Positions 39,475-51,639 of a DNA stretch of 64,000 bases are shown piece by piece. Below the pieces are notes generated by a model. That model was not told the DNA's origin and did no database searches. It saw only the letters and a list, made by a program, of their open reading frames with translations. This DNA is from Camellia lanceoleosa (lineage: Eukaryota; Streptophyta; Magnoliopsida; Ericales; Theaceae), in assembly GCA_025200525.1 (NCBI GenBank), contig CM045761.1, positions 64,512,009 to 64,576,008 on the forward strand. The letters are read 5' to 3'. How positions within the stretch are numbered: position 1 is the stretch's first letter; every line of letters begins with the position of its first letter. The translations under genes and the position numbers were made by a program.

Positions 39475-40811
39475 CCGATTTTTTCGAGCTAAAAAACATT
39501 TTCGTAATTTAAAAAAACTAATTCTGAAAAGCTGCTCACTCTTTACTTTTAATTATCAAGTTCTAATTTACGGTTATACTTTTAGATTTATTTTTTATTT
39601 TTTATTTTTTTTAAAATAAAAAAAGAACAAAATGAAATATAGATTATTATTTTTTTTTATGAGAAATGTAAATAAGTGCTGAATAATAAAAAATAAAAGT
39701 TAATTGAAAAAGTTAATTCACAGTTTATTTAACAAATATTACTTAGTAATTTAAATCTATAATCCAACAGTTACACCAAATAAATTAATAACTTCTGATT
39801 AAAATCATTATTTATAATCTGTTAAATTATAATTTATAACTTATTTTAACAACTACACTAAAAAGAGCCTACCATGTTAGAATAAGAGTTAATAAATTAA
39901 ATTATAATGAAAGTAGCGTAGTGGTTTTATTGATTTGAATTTTAAATTTGTCTTTCTTATTATTTCAAAAGATGGTTAAATGAATTATTCGGTCAAATAC
40001 TTGAAAATGGACAATCTATAATTCGATGTTTGTATTGTTTTAATATTTGACTTGTTGATTGTAATATATTTTATCATAAATTTTAAATATTATTCTAAAT
40101 AAAGATAATTAAAGATATTTTCTTTACAAATGATTCATTTTAAGGACAAAATAGTCATATAACTTAAGTATTTTGTGTTGGTTAATTTGTATATTGTTTG
40201 AAATGTAATAGTTTTTTTTTAATGAATAATATTGAAACTTTCTTGATTATAAAGTTTCGTTTGGTTTGATTTTCAGAATCTATTCTCAAATATTTTTTTC
40301 TAAGAAACAAAAAAATTAAATTGGTGAAAAAAATTTAAAAATACATCATTTTTATATAATTTTATCTTTTGGGAGGGTTAAAATAATTTTTTATATTTAT
40401 TTTTGTTAAATTATTTTTTTTTTCAAAGTCAAATGTAACAATAATTTTGATATTATTATTAAACTAATCCATTAAATTAAAAAAATTTAAAAAAATTTCA
40501 TATATTAAACTTATCGATTACATATTAAAAGCCTAATAACTAACAATTACATGATAACCATATAAAAATATCTATTAACAATAAATTACATGATAACCAT
40601 AAAAAAAATAATAATAAAAACAATCATCCATTATATGATCATTATCCAAACACATATTAAAATTTAATTTGGTAAAAAAATAAAAAAAACATAAAAATGT
40701 AAAAGATTTATCATTTTTATATAATTTTATCTTTGGTGAGTAGAAATAATTTTTAAAAATTCGAAAATTATTTTTTGACATTTATTTTTGTCAAACTAGT
40801 TTATATTGAAT

Positions 40812-41663
40812 GGTGTTATTAGCACTCTTTCTATTATTTTAGACTCCCATTTATAAATTTTGAAATTCTTAAAATTTATTTTCTCCCCCTAAATAATACT
40901 AAAATTATCCTTGTAAAAATATTTCACATAATCAATTGAATGCACACCCCCCACACCGCCACACTCCAAAAAAATTCTCTTCCAAAACCCTTAACAAAAC
41001 CCACGAGAAGAAGAAGAGTCAAGTGTGATTACAGTCTGTGCCGCCTCATTTTTTTCTTCAGTTTAACCATTGTCACAGTTAGTATGCTCTCTCTCTTTCT
41101 CTCTCTCTCTCTCTCAATCTCCTGTGTTCCCGAATTTCGGTCATATGTTCAGGAGTTCAGTTCTGAAAAAATGACGAACATATTTTATTATTTTTGTCAT
41201 TTTTTTAAAGAAACTTACCCTTACAAAACCAATCCTCTCTGGCTAAGAACACCATCAAAGTTATGAACTTCCTCTGAACTTTTATTATTGTACTCCTCTC
41301 GTTTCATGAAGTTGTGGTTGTCGAAATTTTTTTCACTTATTGTCATTGTTGAAAAAGTGTAGGTAATCAAATAGTTGCTACCGTTATCGTCAGAATATTT
41401 CCGCCAAAGGATTTTTTAAGGTTTTGAGAGTGGGTAAGTTTTGAAGGTAGGATTTGGAAAAGATGGATGGGTGGTGATGGAGACGGGTGCTTTTATAAAC
41501 CCTAATTTATGATGTAGTGGGGGTGTGGGTTTAACTGTGAGATGAGGTGTCTCAAAATTAATGATATATTTTTTAATAATTTTATTTGAGATTATTATTG
41601 TAATAAAAAAAAGTTAAAAGTTGAGGGGTCCAAAATAATTTATGAGATGCTAATAGCAGCACT
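40812..41663. mobile_element. MITE-like element with 'GTG(C)TATTAGCA' inverted ends
   Basis: The left end ggtgttattagcactctttc and the reverse-complemented right end agtgctgctattagcatctc are similar, and the similarity continues through 'ttattttggacccc / ttattttagactccc'. The interior carries a C-rich stretch at 40,940 and a matching G-rich stretch near 41,515, plus a (CT)n run at 41,087-41,115. No target duplication seen; superfamily uncertain. Confidence 0.55.
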
Positions 41664-42536
41664 CTTGATATTTTATCAAATTGATGATTTTGCCTTTGAA
41701 ATGAAACTACAGTGTCTTTAATTGTCCTTATTTAGAGCGAGATTTAAAATTTAAAATCAAATATATCATAATTAAAATGCCGTAACACTAATTTCAAATT
41801 ATAATAACAGTTAGTGTAATTCGTCCAAAATTTTCTTTTATAGAGATCTTATGACAAATTCACATTGTACAATTATTTATTGGCTAATGTTGTGGGATTC
41901 AATACTTATTTTTTGTTAAGATTTTAAAAAATAATTAACTTGATAAATAATGATAAATGATATAAAGTAATATTTTAAAATTATCAAATAATTATTCTAC
42001 TTATTACTCTGCCACCTATTCCTGCTCCTGTTTGGGAGCGTGATCTATTATGGCAAGGGTCAGAGGCAGAGGTGTCACGAGCCAACCCGCCCGAAAGCTG
42101 GCTTGGCTTTTGGGCCCCCTTTTGGCCGACGCATCCATGATCCAGGAAATCTGGAAAAAGAAGCAAACCCCTACCTGTTTTGTTATCACCACTGCTGCCG
42201 GTGGTAGTAGGGTACAGGGGGCTCAATTTCATTCGGCTTAGCACTGATGCTCCGTTTGTTTGTCAGATTGAGATGGATGAAACTATTAATACGATAAGGT
42301 TGAGTAAGGAGGTTACTATTGTGATGATGTTTAATTAGAGAAATAAGATAAATTATTTTTTTGCGTAAGAATATGTTAGTATTAGTTAGTTGAAAAATTT
42401 ATGAATTTATGTAAAAATTCTTAATATATAAAAATGCAGTTTTGTTATTTTTATATGTTGGTGGTATAATTGTATTTTCACGAGCAATCCCATGAAATTT
42501 GATTGTGAAATCTAATCCTTCCATGGGATTGCTAAT

Positions 42537-42788
42537 GGTCCCGTTTAGTAGAGTTGTGGGAAAGTGATTATAATTTATAACCTAACAGCTTATAACTTAT
42601 AACTGTGAATATAAATTGATTTTTGACTTATAAATTAAGCTTCTCTTCTCCCACTCAAAGAATAAGTTGATTTTTGACTTATAAAAAGTTATAAGTTGTA
42701 TTATTAAGCTAAACCAAACACATCAAAATAACTTAAATTAAGCTAAAAGCTGAAATAAGCTAAAATTAAGTCCTACCAAACAGGGCCA
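42537..42788. mobile_element. Short Tourist-like MITE
   Basis: The left end ggtcccgtttagtagagt and the reverse-complemented right end ggccctgtttggtaggact form imperfect inverted repeats, with interior 'cttataacttataa' / 'ttaagctaaaagctg' words common in such MITEs. aat borders both sides. Confidence 0.55.
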
Positions 42789-43096
42789 ATACCCTATTGA
42801 AAGAGTCTAGTTTTATTCACACTTAGAGAGTGAAAATTATACATTTTTGTGATTGGCAAAAACAGTAAAATGTATATTTTTGGTGAGGTCACTACATTTT
42901 TTTGAAAGTCTATTATTTTAGACTAATCAGAATTTATATGTTGTTCACACGTTTTAAAACTATGTAAATAAATTCATTTTCCTATTGGAGGGGATTTGTA
43001 GTCTATTAAACTATTAGTCAAATTAATTTTTCCCATTTTCGTATACTAGAACCAAATCAATACAACTCAATGTTTGAATCCAAGAAATATATGTAT

Positions 43097-43663
43097 TGAT
43101 GATGCAGTTCGTCCTGGTGAATGGGCTAGACCGATCCAAGCTCCTCAGGTCCACTGGATATCCTGCAAACAAGTCCAACGGGGAACGGGGTAGTCCCCCG
43201 GCGAACCCTCCGGTGTATGAATTAGAAGATGTAGTAGGCAACGTAGTGAGAGAGAGAGAGAGAGATATAGAACTTACCCTTCTTCTTGTCTTCAAGTCTT
43301 GCTTATATCCTTTGGTAATCATTTCACTGTCTCAGTCGTTCTGACCTCCCCGCCGAAAGCTTACGCCGTGGTTCGTCTTGTTCAGAGTAAGGGGATGCTA
43401 TTCCGGCTGGGGGGGTGTTGTCGCAATAAATGCTGCGATGGGCTGCATTAATGGTGATGTGCTGTGACAATAACTTTGCAGATCTTTGTCTGCTGACGTG
43501 GCCTGTCCTGCGTCTGCCGTGTGTCCGAATATCATTGGCCTTCCCTGCCCAGTTGGCTTCCAGTGATGCTGGGTTTTACTGACCGGGTTATGCAATGTGG
43601 TTTAAATGGTGGGCCTGGGTTTACTCATGGTGGGCCGTGGCCCTTGTGGGCCTATCCATGTCA
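43097..43663 (-). repeat. 3' LTR of the Tat element
   Basis: 567 bp, beginning tgatgatgcag and ending atccatgtca on '+'. It is a near-copy of 63,070-63,628; the largest difference is a longer (GA)n run near 43,248. The adjoining purine tract on '-' (43,664-43,680, containing tgggggact) is the likely polypurine tract. Confidence 0.93.
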
Positions 43664-43730
43664 GTAGTCCCCCATTCCCGAGTGCAGCTTTAGTCCAACG
43701 AAGGGAATAATAATAAGGAAGATGAATCCG

Positions 43731-44010
43731 ACAGGTAGGGCGAGACCGACCGTGAGGGTGACCGAGCGTGAGGGAAGCCGACCGTGAGGGCGACCGAGCG
43801 AGTGAGGCCGATCGCGAGGGTGATCGAGCGAGAGAGACCATGAGGCGGCGAGAGGCGGCCCGACAGCGAAGCGGCGAATGAGGCGAGCCGGCGAGGCCGA
43901 GCGAGGCGAAGCGGAGCCGTGAAAGCAACCGGAAGCGAGGGCGACCGATGAGGCCGACTGTGAAGGTGTCCGAGCGAGAGGACCGACCGTGGGGGTGGCC
44001 GAGTGGAAGA
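43731..44010. repeat. GC-rich degenerate tandem repeat in the Tat 3' region
   Basis: Variants of 'gaccgtgagggtgaccgagcg' recur about every 20-30 bp. Open frames on both strands are Arg/Ser/Ala-rich products of the repeat and are not called as genes. Confidence 0.7.
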
Positions 44011-44407
44011 GCATGGGGCTCAAGAGGCGGCGTGTCACGTGATGATTTGAAGTGGAAAAGACAAGGTAAGGGCGGAAGTCAGTGTATCGGGACTGTACAC
44101 GTGGCAGAATTTCGGGGGAGGGGAAAGGTCAAGCGTTAGATCAGGAATGAAACGTCAGGGCATTATTATGGGCATTGATGATACAGTTTTGGCGGATGAT
44201 TTGAAAAGTTTTCAAACTGGCGAACATTAATTTGGATCTTGGGAATACGGGCAAACCGTGGGTTTTTGGTATCATACGATTCACCTACTTCTTTACAAAA
44301 ACTCAAAACATTGATATCGGTTCGCCGTTGCTCACGATACCCCGTTGAAACATTTCTTCGATTTTTTAGCACCTGCATCAAAAGTGATTCGCAAACACAG
44401 CTTAGAA

Positions 44408-46940
44408 ATGGCCCAAGAAGAGACTGCAATTGTCAGGGTAGATCCACTGGGAGAAGATGATGCAGAGGAACTAGCGATTGATCTGAGTCCAAAGAGGGGA
44501 ATCGGTGGCGCAGTTCCATGTTTCCACCGTGATGGAAACAGCGCGACCAATCGGCAGTGGAACGGACCACTTGGCATTCGGTGACAGATCCATTATTACA
44601 AAGAATGAGTTGGAGGCTATCCGCGAGAAGTACCAGATTCTGGTGGAGGTGGAATTGCTGGTGCCAAAATCGACGGAGAGACCGTCTGACGTCAGGGCAG
44701 GAGAGTTTTCCCTCTATGAGGAAGCTCTAAAAGGTGGACTGAGGTTGCCTCTGCTGCAAATCGTGGTAGATGTGCTCAACCACCTGGAGGTAGCACCAGG
44801 GCAACTGATGCCCAATGCATGGAAAATCCTGTTGGCTTGCACAAGTGCTTGGCCGAAGGCGAACGGAGGGGTGGCCATGACGGTGGAGGAGTTCTTCGGC
44901 TGCTACAAGGCTTCAGGGCAGCAGGAGACCTGGATCACCCTTCAGGCGGCGGCAGGGAAGGGTTATCAACGTCCATCAAAGGTTGGAGGCCGTGGTGGTT
45001 CTATGTGTCCACCTCTGGAGGGACCGGTGTGCGCACCGTGTGGAAGGTGCCAACCAAGTCTGCGGAGCTAAAGTTGGGGGCGGCGGCGGAGGAGAGGATA
45101 AAGAGGGTGAAGGAGTGGAAGGAGAGGGAAAAAGTCAGGTGGGACGAGCTGGTTCAGCCGTCGGCGCTGTTTGAAGCTGGGTTGGGTCCACAGCCGAGCG
45201 GTGGAGACCTCGACCGATCAGAGCTGGAGGCAAGAAGAAAGGCGCAAGAGGCAGAGGATCAAGCCATCCTGGTAAAAGCCTAGAAATTCAAGGAGTCCCA
45301 AGTCGACCGACCGCCTCGGCCAGTGGCGAGGGAGAGGATCCGACCTCGTCCCAAACCCTTGGGAGAGAAGAATTTGGTGGAGTTCGTTCCACGATTGCTC
45401 CCAAAAGACCCTCTGAAGGAGAGGTCGTTAAAGGAGATGAAGGCGCTGGGCGTGGGAAAGAAAAAGAAGAGGTTGAGGCGGAGGGAAGAAGAGCCAGCCC
45501 AAAAAAGAAGAAAGGAGGTAAGGATGGAAGAGGCCAGTCTAGCCAAGCGAGTAGAGAGGGAAGAGGTGGAGCAGACCCCAGAAGGGGTGGGCGTCTCAGC
45601 TAGGGCAGAGGTCCTTGTAACAAAAGACACCCCAGAAGTGGTGATAGCCAGTCCAACGGTGGACGTTGTGGAGAAGACCCCGAGACAGTGGAAGTTGAAT
45701 TTGGTGAGGTGAGCCGAGTAGGGGGTAAGAGGGGACCCCAGGGGTGCAAATGGAAGCGGGGTTGGTTGGGGCTGAGCCAAGCGGGAGGGAGCAGCCCCAA
45801 GGGGGCCCTGTGCCTCAGGAAAGAGGAGGCTGGGTGCCACGATTTACCACGCGTCTTTGTGGCCGGGAGACTAGAGGAGATGGAGCGGCTAGGCGGGCGG
45901 ATCGCCTAGTGAGGATGGTGGAGAAGTCGGTCTGCTTCGTCATTTGGATTTAATGAGGCCGACTGCTCAGGGGTTATACTCCGCCCAAATGGAGGTAACT
46001 ACCTGGCAGGGCCTCTTGAGAAAGCTGCGGGGGCCAAAACAAAGCTGAAGAGGCCAAGGCAGATCTAACCAAGCTGAAGAAGGAGAGTGCTGTATGGAAG
46101 ATCGCCATACTGAAATCATCGATCAAGTTGGAGTTGGAGGACACGCGCCGCAGGGTTGTGTCGCTCGAGTTCCAGTTGACTGGTGAGCAGAAAAAGTTGG
46201 AGGAGTCCCAAAAGGCCTCTGCCATCGCGGTCGAGCGGCATGAGGAGGCCATGACCAACAACGAAGAGCTCGTCAGGCAGAGAGATGATGCAGATGCTAA
46301 GGCTGAGGCTCTGCAAAAGGAGTTGGAGGACGAGCTTGCCAAGGCAGAGGGGGAGAGGAGGAGGCTTATGAGGGAGCTGGAAGCAGAGATGGAGAAAGCG
46401 AGGGCGGAGAAGGAGAGCCTAAAGAAGGAAGTGGAGGAGGAGAGGAGGAGGGGAGCCACTGCGGCTGATGCTCTGCGTGGAGAGTTGGAGGCAGAAAGGG
46501 CTAAGGCTGCAGCTGAAAAGGAGGCCCTACAAAAAGAGCTGAACGAAGAGAAGACGAAGGCGGCCTCGGAAAGGACAGCCTACCCCGATCTTTATGTTGC
46601 AGTTGTTACTCAATTCAAAGGGTCTCCTGAGTTCGAGATGGCGATTGATGCTGCAGTTGCCAGCAGCTTAGCAAGGGAGGAGACTGGGGCTGGACCATCG
46701 AAGACGACTACTGGGAGAACTGAGTCTGAGGTGATTGCAAGCTTCCAACAGTTGGACTTCTACAAGCATGAAATGTCGAATCTTTGGGACAACGGTGGAA
46801 AATGTTGACGCATAAGGTGAAGAGTCATTCCCGAGCTTGACTTTAGCAGGGTGGCGATTGAAGAGGATGATGTGGCCCAGACCCCCCTGGATGAGGGTAT
46901 AGAGGAGGCATATCTCATCTCCAGTGAGGAGGGGGAGTGA
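44408..46940 (+). pseudogene. Antisense ORF of the Tat element (gypsy-type transposon-domain plus coiled coil), frameshifted
   Basis: Reading '+' with several frame changes gives one protein-like series. An acidic N-terminus starts at 44,408 (MAQEETAIV). Then comes a conserved globular block, about 44,585-45,080 (FSLYEEALKGGLRLPLLQIV ... APGQLMPNAWKI), like the plant 'putative gypsy type transposon' domain family. A basic/acidic linker (KKKKRLRRREEEPAQKRRKE) and a long Glu/Lys/Ala coiled coil (46,128-46,570) follow, and it ends LISSEEGE at 46,940. Frame changes lie near 44,500, 44,960, 45,700 and 46,000, and a stop at 45,281. It is antisense to gag-pol, between integrase and the 3' LTR, as described for Grande and Retand. 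Its role is not established; nucleic-acid or protein binding by the coiled coil is an inference. Confidence 0.8.
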
Positions 46941-47000
46941 TCTGAAAATAAATGTACTTGTATACACATTTTTTTTTTTGTTTTGTTGTTGAAGTATTGT

Positions 47001-47006
47001 AATAAA
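47001..47006 (+). terminator. Poly(A) signal AATAAA behind the antisense ORF
   Basis: aataaa occurs about 60 bp after the stop at 46,940. It is followed by aatgaataagac and T/G-rich sequence, as expected of a '+'-strand transcript end. Supports a separate transcription unit but is not proof. Confidence 0.5.
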
Positions 47007-47554
47007 CTGATGTACACATTTTGCGAATGAATAAGACTCCATTTATGTCTTGTAATTAACTGTGTTTATTTGTTTGGCGGGTTGGAAATGGAGAAATGCG
47101 TGTAATAAAAATGAGTAATGAACTTATGAAAAAATTCAACTTCATGACAGAGTGAACTTGAGCTAAGTGAGCCAAGTGAATTTGAACTTGTAAGATTAGA
47201 CTGATAAAATTGGACTGATAAATTGAAGAGGATGAAATTGTGAATTTGAATTTGAATTTGAACTTGCTAAATTAAAAATTCCATCACGCAGAGTTAGAGT
47301 GAACTGATAAGATTCCTTCATGCAGAGGGAGATTGGACTTGTGTAAAAATTCAATGAATGAGGGCAAGAAAGTAGGTTTTAAATTGTAACTAAAAGGGTC
47401 AATAGTAAACCTGTAGGGGAGAAATTGAGGAACACTGTTGGAATGTGACTAAGTAGAGATGTTGTAAAATTTTGTGACCTCAACTTGTGACTAAGTGTGC
47501 TCCCAAGGCTATGCTGGTATTTGTTTCGCTGGGTCTTCTGATGTTCGAACGTGT

Positions 47555-47925
47555 GTTGTCGGACTGAGGCTTTTGAAAGTGCTCGGTCTGGCCAAGGCTT
47601 TTGTAAGTGCTTAGGTTGGACTGAGGCTTTTGAAAGTGCTCGGGTCTGGCCAAGGCTTTTGTAAGTGCTTAGGTTGGACTGAGGCTTTTGAAAGTGCTCG
47701 GGTCTGGCCGAGGCTTTTGAAAGTGCTCGGATCTGGCCGAGGCCTTTGAAAGTGCTCAGGTCTGGCTGAGGCTTTTGAAAGTGCTCGGGTCTGGCCGAGG
47801 CTTTTGAAAGTGCTCAGGTCTCGCTGAGGCTTTTGAAAGTGCTCGGTCTGGCCGAGGCTTTTGAAAATGCTCAGGTCTGGCTGAGGCTTTTGAAAGTGCT
47901 CAGGTCTGGCTGAGGCTTTTGAATG
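47555..47925. repeat. 29-bp minisatellite in the Tat 3' region, about 12 full units
   Basis: Twelve contiguous units of 28-29 bp (tgctcgggtctggccgaggc core), plus a partial first one, show ordered sequence variants; the first units form a two-unit higher-order pattern ('ttaggttggact' alternating with 'tcgggtctggcc'). There are no unique spacers. Tat/Ogre elements are known to carry tandem repeats in this hypervariable region. Confidence 0.93.
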
Positions 47926-48055
47926 CTGCAAGTGAGAGAGTTGTGAGAACGGCATACAGACAGTTGAATGATAAAAGTGGGGAGCTCAGTCCGAAGTTTG
48001 CATTATGTATTGAAAAAGGAAAATACAACAAATGTGACAAGACAAAAGTAAGGAT

Positions 48056-49340
48056 TCATTGATAGTAACGCTTCAGATATTCAGCATTCCAGGGATGGGG
48101 AGGGTCTCGGCCATCCATGTCTTGAAGTCGGTAAGTGCCTGGTCGTGGGCGGGCCTTTACAACGTAGGGTCCCTCCCATTTGGCCGCTAGTTTGCCCTCG
48201 ATCGGATTCCTTGTGGCAAGAGTTGTTTCTCTCAAGACAAGGTCACCAATAGAGAATTCCCGTGGTCGGACTCGGCGGTTGTAGTGTGCTCTCATTTTCT
48301 GCTGGTACGAAGCCAATCTGACAGCAGCAGTCTCTCTGAGTTCTTCGAGGAGGTCCAGATCTGCTCGACGGAGTTCTTCGGTTGAGGCGAGATCCGGATG
48401 CAATACCCTAGGGGTGGGCAGACCGACTTTTACCGGAATGACCGCCTCAACGCCATATGTTAAGCGAAAAGGGGTTTCCCCAGTAAGAGTTCGGGCAGTG
48501 GTTTGGTAAGCCCAGAGTACATGTGGTAGTTCCTCAGCTCAGAGGCCTTTAGCAGCTTCGAGCTTAGTTTTGATGATCTTCAGGAGAGAACGGTTGGTGA
48601 CCTCAACTTGGCCATTTGCTTGGGGATGACCGGGGGAAGAGAAGCATGGTTGAATCTGGAGATCTGCACAAAATTTCCTGTATTTGGCGTTGTCGAATTG
48701 TTTACCGTTGTCAGAGACAATGGCCTGAGGGATGCCAAATCGGCAAACGATCGATTGCCAGATAAACTTGATGGTGTTCCGCTCGGTGATAGTAGCGAGG
48801 GGTTCTGCTTCGACCCACTTGGTGAAGTAATCAATGGCAACAATCGCGAATTTGGTCTGGCCTCGGCCAGTGGGGAGTGGACCAATCAAGTCGATCCCCC
48901 ATTTGGCGAACGGGTAAGCAGAGGTGATCGGCTCGATGGGAGGAGCATGGGGATGTTGGCGGTTACCGACACTTGTCACATTTGAGCACAAAATCAGTGG
49001 CATCTTGGTTGAAAGTCGGCCAGAAGTAGCCTGTACGGAGTATTTTGTGAGTGAGGGACCTGCCACCCGAATGATTGCCACAGATCCCTTCATGGATTTC
49101 TTGCATCACATAGGTTGCTTGGGCGGGGTTGAGGCATCGCAGGTACGGACGTGAAAAACCGCGCTTGTAAAGGACGCCGTCGACCAGGGTGTAGTTAGCC
49201 GATCGAGCTCTGACCTTGACAGCCTGCTGTTGGTCATCTGGGAGTTCTCCAGTGGTCAAGAAGAGGAAGATGTCGGATGCCCGAGAGATGGGCTCCGTCT
49301 GGAGGAATTGCACTTCTGGCAGGTCGGGGGAGATGGTCGG
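48056..49340 (-). pseudogene. Tat integrase
   Basis: The zinc finger is seen as HEGICGNHSGG ... FVLKCDKCR (about 49,100-48,965). The catalytic core has all three acidic residues: D in GIDLIGPLP (about 48,890), D in VSDNGKQF (about 48,705) and E in NGQVEVTNRS (about 48,600). A stop near 48,546 stands where related integrases have Trp (TGG to TGA) and splits core from C-terminal part. The C-terminus (AHYNRRVRPREFSIGDLVLR ... WEGPYVV ... AEYLKRYYQ) ends at the stop just below 48,056. A frame change separates zinc finger and core near 48,970-49,090. Integrates cDNA in the living relatives; here broken. Confidence 0.88.
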
Positions 49341-49775
49341 GTGGGCTAAGTATTCGAGGCGAACTCCATGGTTGAGGTCGGAATGGTCGGCAGAGACGAG
49401 CTGGGCCATCTCATCTGCTTTGGAGCTTTCCGCCCGAGGTATGTGTCTGATCTGGAAAGTATTGAAGAAGCGAATAAGGGGGAGTGCCATGTCCCTGTAA
49501 GCTCGCATTGTGCCATCTTTGGCGTCGAATTCTCCTGTGATCTGTCCGACGATGAGTTGGGAGTCACTGAACACGCAGAGGTGGCTGACACCAATGTCTT
49601 TGGCCAGACGAAGTCCTGCTATTAATGCTTCATATTCAGCCTCATTGTTGCTGGCCGCAAACAAGAGACGGAGAGCACATTTGAAATAATCACCCTCAGG
49701 GGAGGTGAGGATGAGGCCAGCCCCGCTTCCTTCCCTGCGGGACGAGCCATCAACATTGAGTGTCTAAGAATAAGG
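49341..49775 (-). pseudogene. Second (plant/archaeal-type) RNase H of the Tat element
   Basis: The typical series is visible: LNVDGSSR (about 49,765), NNEAEYEALIAGLRLAK (about 49,650) and FSDSQLIVGQ (about 49,580), giving the first three acidic residues, then HIPRAESSKADEMAQL for the last motif. This extra RNase H, between the retroviral-type RNase H and integrase, defines the Tat group. A stop (TAG) sits just before LNVDG near 49,766, and a frame change occurs near 49,660. Confidence 0.85.
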
Positions 49776-49851
49776 ATCTTCGGGCTCTGGTGGAGCTGGT
49801 GGGGGTGGAGGGTTAGTGGCTGGGGTTGGGTTGGTGAATTCCGAGATGAAG

Positions 49852-50560
49852 TCAAGCTTGACTTGCATGATTCTTTGTCAGGCGATAAGAGATGTCAAAC
49901 TGGCTCAGCTCTACTGACCACTGCATTAGTCTTCCTGAGAGCTCTGGTTGCTGCATGACCTTCCTCAGGGGCTGGTTGGTGAGGACCACTATGGAGTGGG
50001 CTTGGAAGTAGGGGCAGAGTCGTCTGGAGGCGGTGACCAAGGCCAGGGACAGCTTTTCTAGTGGGGGTAGTTCTGCTCCGCTCCCCTGAGAGCCCGACTA
50101 ATGTAGTAGACCGGCCGTTGGGCCAGGCTGTCCTCTCTCGATGAGCTGCACCGATCTTGCTAAGTAGAGGAAGAGGGGCTCACTCATGACTGCCTGTGAG
50201 AGAAGGGGAGGATTGGCCATGCACTGCTTTAATTGTTGAAAGGCTTCTTCGGATTCAGTCGTCCATTCAAAAGTCTGCCGAAGGACTTTGAAGAACGGTA
50301 GGTACTTATCTGATGCGCGGGAGATGAACCGGTTGAGGGCTGCCACTCTGCCAGCGAGTCTCTGAACTTCCTTAACGGTTTTGGGCGACTGCATCTCAAT
50401 CAAGGCCTTGATCTTCTCGGGGTTGGCCTCAATTCCGCGTTGACTGACCATAAAGCCCAAGAATTTTCCGGATCCTACGCCAAAGGCGCACTTCTCCAGG
50501 TTGAGCTTCATCTGGTACTTGCGAAGGGTGGTAAAGGTTTCCCGTAGGTCGGTCAGGTGG
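49852..50560 (-). pseudogene. Tat RT C-terminal part and first RNase H
   Basis: Directly after the nested element the RT continues (YQMKLNLEKCAFGV ... KFLGFMVSQRGIEANPEKI, from about 50,515). It passes through the connection domain (FEWTTESEEAFQQLK) into a diverged first RNase H (LTNQPLRKVMQQPELSGRLMQW, about 49,975). Stops lie near 50,098 and 49,852. The N-terminal RT half is at 60,041-60,835. Confidence 0.85.
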
Positions 50561-51639
50561 TCGGCTGTAACAACCCTCGTATTGATTATCGGTTAACCAC
50601 TGAATTACGTACTGATTTCTGCTAAACCGAACTGATAATGACTGATAATTGAATTAACCGAAGTACTGAATGGACTGATTGAAATCGAAACTGAAATTGA
50701 ATAAGTTATCTATTATAATGCATTTCTATCTGTTTGATTGATTGATTATCTGTTTGAGTGTATGTGTTTAAACTGTTAATTGAAGGCCTTATCGTGACGA
50801 ATTAGGAACCGTTTAGTGTTTTGGACTCAGTAGAATATTCCTGATTTTATGGTATATTTATCTGAAAATTGATTAGGGATGATTAAATTAGATTAAATTA
50901 AGTCAATTAAAGAGGTCGCCATAATTACGACTTTGCCATGTGAGTGGCCCCCTTTGTTTATTGATTTCCTAGAGCCTTATTACACTTGACATATCAATTG
51001 ATCAGCTCCTATCTTGCTTTCCAACCGACCAAACTTAGAGAGAGTGAAGGGGAAGAGAGAATTTAGCTCAATTGTTGAACTTGCTTGGAGATTGCTTAGA
51101 AATTGAAGTATAATTGGCATATCTAGCTCATAAACCTTGTAATTGAGACTTAGGTAAGTGACTTCATCTTCTTTTTGTTGTCTTTGAACTCCATTCCTGC
51201 ATGTTCTAGGCTCCATTGTAGAATTAAGCCATGTTTGAGTGCAAATAGGTTGATTCATGCTAGAATTCATGCATGCATGGCCATTTTGGTGTATTTTGGA
51301 GTTGATTCCATGTTGAATTGTACATGCAAGCTCATGTTTGTATTATAGTCCATGCTTTCACTTTGTTTTGAAAGATTGGAGCTCATTTGAGCTAGTTTGG
51401 AAGCTTGAAATTGTTTAAAGATCATGCATGTCATGTTTTGAAATTTATTCATGAAATTGGTTTTAAATTGGGTTTAATTGAAACACCCTTGGGCCTTGAT
51501 TTCTTAAATTGAGCTTTAAAACGTGTTATTCTATGTGTTTGATAGAGTTTTTCAGAAAATGGGCCCAAGAGGATCGAATTTGGAGCATCAAAACTTGGTT
51601 TGGAGCTTGGAGATCGAATCTGGATTTTCCAGATTTTGG

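Larger units (their letters stand above)
35290..43091. other. AT-rich intergenic DNA between F2KP and the Tat element
   Basis: No gene is supported. The presumed F2KP 3' untranslated region starts here; I see no clear canonical poly(A) signal close to the stop. The rest is AT-rich with homopolymer runs, MITEs (listed separately) and degenerate sequence. A repeat at about 36,404-37,035 (cagggttgtgaacg ... gttcatttacagtctta) resembles the intron-8 hAT MITE in its 'gagtttaagcttgttcacgag' words, without clear ends. Confidence 0.6.

Noticed and set aside
39084..39512. Overlapping open frames, Pro/Ser- or Arg/Glu-rich
   Set aside because: They come from GGA- and CT-rich tracts in an inverted-repeat element.
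43602..44038. Two Ala/Ser/Arg-rich open frames on '-'
   Set aside because: They run through the LTR end and a GC-rich degenerate repeat; no similarity to any domain I know.
45280..45840. 186-codon open frame on '-' opposite the antisense ORF
   Set aside because: It is the complement of a GC-rich coding-like region on '+', which has the recognisable domains; the '-' frame has none.
47555..47925. Regular short repeats resembling a CRISPR array
   Set aside because: Units are contiguous with no unique spacers, and the setting is a plant retrotransposon.
48608..48985. 125-codon open frame on '+' opposite the Tat integrase
   Set aside because: The '-' strand has the integrase core motifs; the '+' frame is a shadow.
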